From: Clostridiales bacterium UBA8153
GTDB taxonomy: Bacteria; Bacillota; Sulfobacillia; UBA8153
Assembly: GCA_003449495.1 (NCBI GenBank)
Contig: DMHJ01000028.1
Coordinates: forward strand, 1-14,368
Direction: 5' to 3'
DNA: 14,368 bases
This document shows positions 1-6,554 of the stretch, one piece after another; position 1 is the first letter of the stretch, and the number at the start of each line of letters is the position of its first letter. The position numbers and the translations under genes were made by a program. The notes beneath the pieces were generated by a model. That model did no database searches, was not told the DNA's origin, and saw nothing but the letters and a program-made list of their open reading frames with translations.

Positions 1-702
1 CTAAAGTGAAGCCAAAAGCCGCAATACCAGTTGGCTCATGTTGCCCACCGCTTGGCCCAAAAACTCCTTAAAATTCTTGGGTGCTTCGCCGTCAGCCTGA
101 TCTGAAATACTACGGACGGCCACCCACGGTACGCCAAAGAGATGTGCAACGTGTGCCCACGCCGCGGTTTCCATGTCTACACAATCACCGCGATGCACTT
201 GGCGCAACCTCGCCCCTTCGTCGTGTGTCACGAATTTGTCGCCTGTCAACGCCACACCCTGTCTAATCTGCAGGGGCAGGCTTATTTCCTCTGCGGCTGC
301 CACCGCTTTAGCCACAAGCGCGCGATCAGCTTTGAACTCCCGTATGCGCAAACCCGGCACCATGCCTAGTTCATAGCCAAAAGCGGTAAGGTCTAGGTCG
401 TGTTGCACCGCGCCGCGGCAGATGACGATGTCGCCGATACGCAAGTCCTCGGCAATGCCGCCTGCGACCCCGATGCCAATCAGTTTAGTGACCCTATAGT
501 GCGAGAGTAAGTAGCTGAGACCGGCAGCCGCACTGACTTTGCCCACGCCGGAAACTAGAGCAATAGCGCTCTCGCCGCGCGCGGCGTACAAGTCCCACGG
601 GCTGCCACTGCCTATTTCGCGCAAGGCCAAAGCGTCTTTGAGCACATCTAGCTCAGCTTGCATGGCGCAGACGATACCGATAGTCACCTCAGACACCCCC
701 AT
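1..702 (-). CDS. mtnN: 5'-methylthioadenosine/S-adenosylhomocysteine nucleosidase
   Basis: Cytosolic nucleosidase that cleaves adenine from methylthioadenosine and S-adenosylhomocysteine, clearing inhibitory by-products of SAM use. The 233-residue protein covers the whole family length. The N-terminal IGIVCAMQAE holds the family's first catalytic-site Glu (E17). VDMETAAWAHVA (around 175-186) carries the ribose-binding Met-Glu pair (E178). RSISDQAD (198-205) carries the general-acid Asp (D201). It is the last gene of the minus-strand run, 11 bases after the tryptophanase stop, so it is probably co-transcribed. The ATG at 702 has a poor ribosome site. A GTG five codons later (687) follows a GGGGG stretch and would give a more family-like start, MTIGIVCAM, so the start is uncertain. 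The TAG stop lies at the very edge of the window, so the gene is complete. Confidence 0.93.
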   Translation of the reverse strand: MGVSEVTIGIVCAMQAELDVLKDALALREIGSGSPWDLYAARGESAIALVSGVGKVSAAAGLSYLLSHYRVTKLIGIGVAGGIAEDLRIGDIVICRGAVQHDLDLTAFGYELGMVPGLRIREFKADRALVAKAVAAAEEISLPLQIRQGVALTGDKFVTHDEGARLRQVHRGDCVDMETAAWAHVAHLFGVPWVAVRSISDQADGEAPKNFKEFLGQAVGNMSQLVLRLLASL

Positions 703-713
703 CCAAAAAAATA

Positions 714-2090
714 CTAAGTCCGCTCAAATCGCGCCGTAAAGTGCCGGAGAATCGGCGCTTCATAGGTATATCTCAGGCCGGTAACTGCCGCGCGCCGTTC
801 ATAGACGTTAGCGCAGGCCACCGCGATGACGTCCATATGCCTGTTGGTGTAGACGCGGCGGGGGATGGTCAGGCGGAGCATCTCCAGCGCGGGGAAATCG
901 TGCTCGCCGGTCTTAGGGTTGCGCCCGGCTAGGTTTGTGCCAATCTCTACGCCGCGCACACCGCCCTCAACGAACAACTCTACCCCGAGCGCTTGCGCGG
1001 GAAAATGATGCTGCGGAATATGTGGCAGGAACCGCTTGGCGTCAAGGTATACCGCATGCCCACCCACAGGCTCAATGATGGGTACGCCGTACTCTAGGAG
1101 CTTATCACCTAAGTACTTAACCTGACCAATGCGGTAGGCGAGATAGTCCTCCTCCAGCACTTCACGTAACCCGCGCGCCATGGCCTCCATATCGCGCCCG
1201 GCTAGGCCGCCGTAAGTCGGGAACCCCTCAAATAGCACGCCGAGCCCGCTCGCCGCCTGATACAAGGCGTGGTCATTGACGGCTAGAAAGCCGCCAATGT
1301 TGACGAGCGCATCTTTTTTCGAGGACATCGTGCAGCCATCCGCATAAGAAAACATTTCGGCGACAATCTCGGCGATGGTCTTGGCTTGGTAGCTAGGTTC
1401 GCGCTGCTTGATAAAATACGCGTTTTCCGCAAAGCGGCAAGCGTCAATAAAGAATGGTTTGCCGTATTTTTTTGCCACTTCACTGACGGCGCGAATGTTC
1501 TTAAGCGATACTGGCTGCCCGCCGCCGCTGTTGCAGGTAACCGTAAGCATAACTAACGGCACATCATTAGCGTGCTCTGCCAAGAAGGCATCAAGCCTAG
1601 CGACATCCATATCCCCCTTAAAGGGATACTGCGATGTGGGGTCATAGGCCTCCGGCACGACAAAATCTCTGGGGATGCCCCCTTTGTGGAGAACGTGCGC
1701 CTTGGTAGTGTCAAAGTGCATATTGTTAGGCACAAATTGCCCTGGGGCCAACATAACGTATAACAGCAAGTTCTCGGCCGCACGCCCTTGATGAGTGGGT
1801 AACATATACCGAAAGCCCGTAATTTCCTGCACCGTGCGCTCAAGATTAAAGTAGTTTTTGCTGCCGGCATAAGCCTCGTCGCCGAGCATCATGCCCGCCC
1901 ATTGGTTGTCGCTCATAGCTGACGTACCGCTGTCAGTGAGGAGGTCGATGTAAACCTCTGTAGACTTAAGGCCGAAAAGATTAAACCCGGCGGCGGCGAT
2001 TTTCTCTGCGCGCTCCTCGCGCGTGGTCAGCTTAACCGGTTCTACAACTTTAATGCGAAACGGCTCGGCGGTAGGTATCGGTTTTGGCAT
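714..2090 (-). CDS. tnaA: tryptophanase (tryptophan indole-lyase)
   Basis: PLP-dependent beta-eliminating lyase that splits tryptophan into indole, pyruvate and ammonia. The 458 residues match the tryptophanase/tyrosine phenol-lyase family end to end. The PLP lysine lies in MSSKKD (K259 by analogy), and THQGRAAEN (99-107) is the cofactor phosphate site. Two positions that separate the family members point to tryptophanase. Asp127 in HFDTT is Thr in tyrosine phenol-lyase, and Ile383 in GVRGVEIG is the phenol-binding Arg in that enzyme. Overall the backbone resembles tyrosine phenol-lyase in places (for example NIGGFLAVND), so activity on other beta-substituted amino acids is possible. An AGGAGG site lies just upstream of the ATG. 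It begins 20 bases after yvcK, with no room for a tnaC-type leader, so regulation by tryptophan stalling is unlikely here. Confidence 0.9.
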   Translation of the reverse strand: MPKPIPTAEPFRIKVVEPVKLTTREERAEKIAAAGFNLFGLKSTEVYIDLLTDSGTSAMSDNQWAGMMLGDEAYAGSKNYFNLERTVQEITGFRYMLPTHQGRAAENLLLYVMLAPGQFVPNNMHFDTTKAHVLHKGGIPRDFVVPEAYDPTSQYPFKGDMDVARLDAFLAEHANDVPLVMLTVTCNSGGGQPVSLKNIRAVSEVAKKYGKPFFIDACRFAENAYFIKQREPSYQAKTIAEIVAEMFSYADGCTMSSKKDALVNIGGFLAVNDHALYQAASGLGVLFEGFPTYGGLAGRDMEAMARGLREVLEEDYLAYRIGQVKYLGDKLLEYGVPIIEPVGGHAVYLDAKRFLPHIPQHHFPAQALGVELFVEGGVRGVEIGTNLAGRNPKTGEHDFPALEMLRLTIPRRVYTNRHMDVIAVACANVYERRAAVTGLRYTYEAPILRHFTARFERT

Positions 2091-2110
2091 ATGTATCCTC
2101 CTCGCGTATC

Positions 2111-3394
2111 TTACTTTTTTTTGACGGATGATATTAACTGTATCACACGGCGCGCCAGTTTATCTGGGTCGTGTCGCACTGCGTCACCTTTATCTAAGAG
2201 GTCTTCTGTGACCGTGTGCACTCCTAGCTGGCGCAAACGCGGGAAATCTATAGTTACCGGCACGGAACCTGCCGCGGCATACTTAGATAGTAAGTGCGGG
2301 CGCACTCTGGCGCTGTTGATGACGACATAGTCCAGTAGCCGCGGCGATGAAAAGCGTTCTATAGCGGATACGTGCTCCGCGGCCGTAAACCCGTCCGTCT
2401 CTCCCGGCTGCGTCATCACATTGCAGATGTACACTTTGGGTGCTGACGTGGCCGCCAGCGCTCCTGCTATGCCGCGCACCAGCAAATTAGGTATAACTGA
2501 TGTGTACAAGCTGCCGGGGCCAAGCAAAACAACGTCTGCTTCCGCTATAGCTTTCAGGACTTCCGGCAGTGCTTCCGCGTCACTTGGGATAAGCGACAGG
2601 CTACGCACTTTCCCGCCGCATAAGCTGACATTCGTCTCGCCCTCTACCACGGAGCCGTCTTCCAGTTCAGCCCTTAGACGCACGTCGGCGGTAGTTACAG
2701 GCAGTACCCGCCCCCGCACTGCTAAGACTTTGCTAAACTCCTTGATGGCAAGCTGAAAGTCGCCTGTAACAGAAGTCATGGCGGCGATAAGCAAGTTGCC
2801 AAAACTATGTCCTCCGAGCTCTCCGTCCTTAAAGCGATACTGGAACAATCTCTCTAGGAGGGGTTCGGTGTCGGCTAAGGCCAGCACGCAATTGCGGATA
2901 TCCCCGGGCGGCAGCATGCCCATTTCGCCGCGTAGGCGCCCCGAACTGCCGCCGTCGTCCGACACGGTGACGATGGCGGTGATGTTGCTGGTGTATCGCT
3001 TTATCCCCCTAAGCAGTACTGAAAGACCGGAACCACCGCCAATCGCCACTATATAGGGCCCGTTCTTGAGCTGGCGCCGCCGATACAGAACATCAATAAG
3101 CTCACTCTCGCGCTCGGGGGTGATTGCTTCGAGGATGGAGTGTACCACGCCCTTTATAGCTACCACGACCAGCGCAAAGCCAAAACCCAGCAGCAGCATA
3201 CCGGTAGCATAGTAGAGCACAGTCGTGCCCGCAAACGCCCCAAGGTACATCTGCAGCTGCCGTTCGAGGACTCGTAAAAGCTGCCGTCCCCATAATAGCG
3301 CCGCTCCCACCATGCCAAAGCCGATACCAGCTGTTGCCAAAAACACGTAGCGTTTGACTCTGAGCCCGGGGTACAGCCACTTTAGGACCCGCAA
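2111..3394 (-). CDS. yvcK: YvcK/CofD-like protein, membrane-anchored form
   Basis: YvcK-family protein, in Bacillus required for normal cell shape and growth on gluconeogenic carbon, and known to bind UDP-sugars. It shares the CofD fold but is not a coenzyme F420 enzyme. The soluble domain starts near residue 113 with IGGGSGLSVLLRG (118-130). It continues with VSDDGGSSGRLRGE (144-157) and PPGDIRN (162-168), all family hallmarks. In front are two hydrophobic spans, about residues 15-35 and 57-80, as in the longer clostridial YvcK proteins, so the domain is probably membrane-tethered. The start is TTG at 3394, preceded by GAGGAGG inside the rapZ 3' end, with 2 bases between the rapZ stop and this start. 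That predicts translational coupling. The expected downstream whiA is missing. Confidence 0.93.
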   Translation of the reverse strand: MRVLKWLYPGLRVKRYVFLATAGIGFGMVGAALLWGRQLLRVLERQLQMYLGAFAGTTVLYYATGMLLLGFGFALVVVAIKGVVHSILEAITPERESELIDVLYRRRQLKNGPYIVAIGGGSGLSVLLRGIKRYTSNITAIVTVSDDGGSSGRLRGEMGMLPPGDIRNCVLALADTEPLLERLFQYRFKDGELGGHSFGNLLIAAMTSVTGDFQLAIKEFSKVLAVRGRVLPVTTADVRLRAELEDGSVVEGETNVSLCGGKVRSLSLIPSDAEALPEVLKAIAEADVVLLGPGSLYTSVIPNLLVRGIAGALAATSAPKVYICNVMTQPGETDGFTAAEHVSAIERFSSPRLLDYVVINSARVRPHLLSKYAAAGSVPVTIDFPRLRQLGVHTVTEDLLDKGDAVRHDPDKLARRVIQLISSVKKK

Positions 3395-3396
3395 AG

Positions 3397-4266
3397 CTAC
3401 GCCTCCTCGCTGATGTGCCGATGCTCTATCGCCACTCGCATATGGGCCAGTACGAGTTTCTCCTTTAACGCCTCAGCCATGGCTACGGAACGGTGTCTGC
3501 CCCCGGTGCACCCGATAGCGACTACTAACTGGGTCCGGCCTTCTTTTACGGTATGGGGCACGACGAACTTTACCATCTCATGTATCATGGCGAGAAAGTA
3601 ATGGCTGACCTCATCGCCAAACACAAACTGCCGCACTCTGGTATCTGTCCCCGTAAGCGGCTTTAGTTCTGGCACATAGTGTGGATTAGCCAAAAATCGA
3701 CAATCAAAGACGAAATCGGCGTCAAGCGGGATGCCTTTCTTAAAGCCAAAGGAAAGCAGCCTGATCTGTAATTTTTCGCCCGCTGTGCCATCCTGGAACA
3801 AGGCTTGTACCGCTTCTTTCAGCTGGGACGGTGTGAGGCCGGTGGTGTTGATGATCTTGTCCGCACGCTTTTTAATCTCCGCTAGCATCTCCACTTCGCG
3901 CCTAATGCCGTCCTGAATACTGTCTACTCCGGCTAAAGGGTGCCTCCGTCGTGTTTCCTTGAACCTGCGCACCAAGACTTCTTCTGACGCCTCCAGAAAC
4001 AGCACTTCATGCGGCCACTCATGGTAGGTGAGGTAAGCGAGCGCGTCAAAGAGCGCCTTAAAGAACTCCCCGCCGCGAATGTCCATCACTAGGGCCGCGC
4101 GCTGTATGTTGCCACCGGACGCGCACAGCTCGGCAAACTTAGGCAGCAGGGCAGGTGGCAGGTTGTCGACACAAAAGTAATCGGCATCCTCAAATACTTT
4201 TACCGCTTGCGACTTACCCGCGCCTGATAAGCCGGTGATTATGACAAACTTAACTGCCCCCTTCAT
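3397..4266 (-). CDS. rapZ: RapZ/YvcJ family nucleotide-binding protein
   Basis: P-loop NTPase family known as RapZ in enterobacteria (an RNA-binding adaptor controlling GlmS) and YvcJ in Bacillus (hydrolyses nucleotides, role less clear). The 289 residues match family length. The Walker A motif GLSGAGKS is at 12-19 and is followed by the typical DNLPP at 34-38. The C-terminal domain has CTGGRHRSVAMAE, the most conserved family signature. It stands between the PHP gene (11 bases upstream) and yvcK (2 bases downstream), the common Firmicutes arrangement. An AGGAG-type site precedes the ATG. Which of the two described roles applies in this organism cannot be told from sequence. Confidence 0.95.
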   Translation of the reverse strand: MKGAVKFVIITGLSGAGKSQAVKVFEDADYFCVDNLPPALLPKFAELCASGGNIQRAALVMDIRGGEFFKALFDALAYLTYHEWPHEVLFLEASEEVLVRRFKETRRRHPLAGVDSIQDGIRREVEMLAEIKKRADKIINTTGLTPSQLKEAVQALFQDGTAGEKLQIRLLSFGFKKGIPLDADFVFDCRFLANPHYVPELKPLTGTDTRVRQFVFGDEVSHYFLAMIHEMVKFVVPHTVKEGRTQLVVAIGCTGGRHRSVAMAEALKEKLVLAHMRVAIEHRHISEEA

Positions 4267-4277
4267 GACACCTCTCC

Positions 4278-5021
4278 TTAGACTATCGGGGCATCAACGA
4301 CATATCGAGGCTTGCCCCTTTTTTTGAGATACTCGCGCACCCCGTCGGCGGTAAGGTTAAGTATTTGTTCAGGAGGGAGATGACAACTAACAGCTAGCTC
4401 ACATGCCTTGGCAATCTCACCCACCTGCCAAGGTGAATGCGCGTCGCTGCCTAAAATAATGTTCGCTCTATATCCAATGGCAAATTTTATCAGCTCTGCG
4501 CAGTTCGTTTCACTTCCCCTCCGATGCGGGTAGATAAGCGAGGCGTTGTTTATTTCCATGGCGATGCCTGCCTCGGCGATAGCCCGCACCACCGCCTCGT
4601 GGTGAATGGGAAACTGCGGGTTGCCGGGGTGCACAATCACGTCAACCAACCCCGTGCCAATGGCCCTTACAATGGCCTGCGTGTTAAGGTCCCGTGACAT
4701 GGGAGTGATGCAGTCGTCGTGAAAGCCCGCCGCCACCCAATCGAGATGTTCTAGGAATCGCCGCTCTAAGTCAAGCTCGCCGCGCTCGTTGAGTATATTT
4801 GCCTCAATGCCGCGCAGTACCTCCACGCCGGCGATAAAGCGCGGCAGAATCAACAAGTTGCTAAAATAGTAGCGATGCGGCGCGCCGGGAAGACTCGGCC
4901 CATGGTCAGTAAGAGCTATTAGCTCTAGTCCCTTCTCCTTCGCAGCCAGCGCCATCTCTTGCACGGTGCCGTAAGCGTGGCCGCTGGCGATAGTATGCAC
5001 GTGCATATCGGCTTTGACCAA
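4278..5021 (-). CDS. PHP-domain metal-dependent phosphoesterase (YcdX-like)
   Basis: PHP-superfamily hydrolase. The metal-ligand motifs are present in order: DMHVHT near the N-terminus, LTDHG, GIEAN, GFHDD, VHPGNP, and GSDAH near the C-terminus. This is the single-domain YcdX/histidinol-phosphatase-like class, whose natural substrate is generally unknown. The frame opens at a GTG at 5039. I choose the TTG at 5021 because it follows GGGGGTG by 7 bases and gives a family-like start, MVKADMHVHT, with about 247 residues. It is the first gene of the minus-strand run and is next to rapZ, as in many Clostridia where a PHP gene precedes rapZ-yvcK. Function beyond phosphoester hydrolysis is not inferred. 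Confidence 0.88.
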   Translation of the reverse strand: MVKADMHVHTIASGHAYGTVQEMALAAKEKGLELIALTDHGPSLPGAPHRYYFSNLLILPRFIAGVEVLRGIEANILNERGELDLERRFLEHLDWVAAGFHDDCITPMSRDLNTQAIVRAIGTGLVDVIVHPGNPQFPIHHEAVVRAIAEAGIAMEINNASLIYPHRRGSETNCAELIKFAIGYRANIILGSDAHSPWQVGEIAKACELAVSCHLPPEQILNLTADGVREYLKKRGKPRYVVDAPIV

Positions 5022-5054
5022 AAAAGAGCACCCCCACACAGATTCGTCACATTT

Positions 5055-5060
5055 ATTATA
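5055..5060 (-). promoter_or_regulatory. candidate -10 box for the PHP-rapZ-yvcK-tnaA-mtnN run
   Basis: A perfect TATAAT on the minus strand, about 35 bases before the chosen TTG start of the PHP gene. No good -35 box lies 16-18 bases upstream. A TTGACC is present at 5069-5074, but only 8 bases away, too close for a standard sigma-A promoter. The assignment therefore rests on the -10 and the position alone. Confidence 0.45.
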
Positions 5061-5123
5061 CCTGATTTGGTCAACTTCTGCAGTCGTTCAATTCCAGATA
5101 ATCTTCAGAACTGTACAAGTATT

Positions 5124-5153
5124 ATTTTGTAGGATTCTGTAGTATTCTGTAGG
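5124..5153. repeat. three tandem 10-bp repeats in the divergent control region
   Basis: Three back-to-back units of consensus ATTYTGTAGK at 5124-5133, 5134-5143 and 5144-5153. Units 2 and 3 differ only in the last base. The 10-bp period places the units on one face of the helix. They end 8 bases before the candidate -10 of the TRAP operon and so cover its -35 position, suggesting a regulator site for the transporter (inference). Confidence 0.6.
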
Positions 5154-5161
5154 CGATAGGC

Positions 5162-5167
5162 TATGCT
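5162..5167 (+). promoter_or_regulatory. candidate -10 box for the TRAP transporter operon
   Basis: TATGCT lies 29 bases before the solute-receptor ATG, which has a strong AGGAGGGG site at 5183-5190. No consensus -35 is seen. The expected -35 position falls within the tandem repeats, which fits an activator-dependent promoter. Moderate to low certainty. Confidence 0.35.
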
Positions 5168-5196
5168 AAAGTACAAACTAACAGGAGGGGTAAATC

Positions 5197-6156
5197 ATGA
5201 AACGCGTGCTTATCGTCATCTTCGTGCTCATTGCCGCCCTAGCCGTCGTTGCCACTGGGTGTGCACCGCAACAGCAGTTCCTCAGCATCGCTACCGGGGG
5301 CACCGGCGGCGTCTACTTCCCACTCGGCGGCGCACTTGCCACAATTCTTAACCAGAATATCCGCAACATGGAGGCTTCGGCCCGCGTTACCGGGGCTTCG
5401 GTCGCCAATGCCAATCTCTTGGCTACGGCCGGTGCAGACGGAGTGGAACTAGCTTTCTTGCAGAACGACATCGCCTACTACTCTTTTAACGGAATAGAAA
5501 TGTTTAGGGACCGCAAGAACGACCAAATTCGCGGCATCGCCACGCTATACCCAGAGGTAATCCAAATTGTCGCCACAGAGGCATCAGGCATCAGGTCTGT
5601 GCGCGATTTAGCAGGCAAACGCGTGGCTGTGGGTGCGGCCGGTTCCGGAACTGAGGCCAATGCCCGCCAGATACTTGAGGCTTTCGGCCTACAATTCGAC
5701 GCGCTGGCCAGAGCAGAGCGCCTGCCATTCGGTGACGCTACGGCACAAATTAGGGACGGGCATCTCGATGCCGCTTTTGTTACCGCCGGTGCGCCTACAG
5801 CAGCTGTGACCGAACTTGCCAACAGTATTGCGATTACACTTGTCTCCCTCACCGGACCGGAAGTCGACGCGCTACGCACCGCTCACCCCTTCTATATTCG
5901 ACACACCGTTCCCGCGGGGACCTACCGCGGTGTGACGGCTCCGGTAGAAACGGTGGCCGTGCGGGCCATGATTGCCGTTAAGGGCACCCTCCCAGAACGC
6001 TTAGTGTATGATATCACTCGGGCCTTGTTCAACAACCTCGATGACTTCGGTGCGGCTCATGTACGCGGCAAAGACCTTTCCCTTACTACCGCGCAGGAAG
6101 GAATGCCTATTCCGCTTCACCCTGGCGCGGAAAGGTTCTTTAGGGCGCGTCGTTAA
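5197..6156 (+). CDS. TAXI-family TRAP transporter solute-binding lipoprotein
   Basis: Extracytoplasmic receptor that captures a substrate and passes it to the TRAP permease encoded two genes downstream. The N-terminus is a lipoprotein signal: basic MKR, a hydrophobic stretch, then the lipobox VATGC with the lipidated Cys at 22. After the signal comes SIATGGTGGVYFPLGG (around 29-44), the typical opening of TAXI proteins. VAVGAAGSGTEANA and the FVTAGAPTAAV segment in the C-terminal half are also family-typical. The 319 residues match family length. The substrate cannot be read from sequence; characterised TAXI receptors bind glutamate or other organic acids. The ATG follows AGGAGGGG by 6 bases. 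The TAA stop overlaps the next ATG by one base. Confidence 0.92.
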   Translation: MKRVLIVIFVLIAALAVVATGCAPQQQFLSIATGGTGGVYFPLGGALATILNQNIRNMEASARVTGASVANANLLATAGADGVELAFLQNDIAYYSFNGIEMFRDRKNDQIRGIATLYPEVIQIVATEASGIRSVRDLAGKRVAVGAAGSGTEANARQILEAFGLQFDALARAERLPFGDATAQIRDGHLDAAFVTAGAPTAAVTELANSIAITLVSLTGPEVDALRTAHPFYIRHTVPAGTYRGVTAPVETVAVRAMIAVKGTLPERLVYDITRALFNNLDDFGAAHVRGKDLSLTTAQEGMPIPLHPGAERFFRARR

Positions 6157-6554
6157 TGTTTTGCAAATACGGGGCACCGCGCCGCGGTGCCCCTTCGTTC
6201 ACAGCCGTGCTAGGCGGTGTGTTCGCCTTTGCCCTTCTATTGTCCTCTTTCTTCCCCATGGCGCGTGTGCTGGTGGTCGAGGTTATTGGCCACACCACGC
6301 ACACGTTTGAGGTGGCGGTAGGGGACACCTTCACCAGCTACTATTTTCACTCCTTGGAGCGAGTGCCCGTGTACGAGGTCTTCTCTGTTGATTCAGCTGA
6401 TCTGCGCCTTATTATCTCCCCTGAAACTGAACAAGCCCTCCTGTTTCAGGACCGGCGCGTTGAGTTGGCGCAGTACCCTCGCGGTACGCGGGTAGATATT
6501 TACGTTGTCACCCGCCCCGTGGTGTGGCTGCGACTAAGGAGAGCGATATCTTGA
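6156..6554 (+). CDS. DUF1850 protein of the TAXI-TRAP operon
   Basis: Small protein (132 residues) of the DUF1850 family, which is regularly encoded beside TAXI-type TRAP transporters; its role in transport is not established. A hydrophobic segment at about residues 18-40 could be a signal or membrane anchor. The core has FTSYYFHSLERVPVYEVF (around 55-72), matching the family's conserved His-Ser and following Val-Glu pattern. The ATG overlaps the receptor stop and has only a weak AGGG upstream, suggesting coupling. A GTG at 6207, after the intercistronic hairpin, is another possible start. The TGA stop overlaps the permease TTG start by four bases (TTGA). Confidence 0.8.
   Translation: MFCKYGAPRRGAPSFTAVLGGVFAFALLLSSFFPMARVLVVEVIGHTTHTFEVAVGDTFTSYYFHSLERVPVYEVFSVDSADLRLIISPETEQALLFQDRRVELAQYPRGTRVDIYVVTRPVVWLRLRRAIS
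6171..6193 (+). terminator. perfect 10-bp hairpin at the receptor/DUF1850 boundary
   Basis: GGGGCACCGC (6171-6180), loop GCC and its exact complement (6184-6193), followed by TTCGTTC. It lies 15 bases after the receptor stop and inside the first codons of DUF1850. No run of T follows, so a full terminator is doubtful. A partial terminator or mRNA-stabilising structure that keeps receptor levels above permease levels is the likelier role (inference). Confidence 0.6.
6536..6541 (+). promoter_or_regulatory. ribosome binding site that sets the permease start at TTG 6551
   Basis: AAGGAG lies 9 bases before TTG at 6551. An earlier in-frame GTG at 6524 lies upstream of this site and has no site of its own. 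The TTG gives a four-base overlap with the DUF1850 stop, the classic coupled arrangement. Confidence 0.75.

Noticed and set aside
5055..5074. TTGACC plus TATAAT as a complete sigma-A promoter
   Set aside because: The two boxes are only 8 bases apart, far short of the 16-18 needed. Only the -10 is kept as a candidate.
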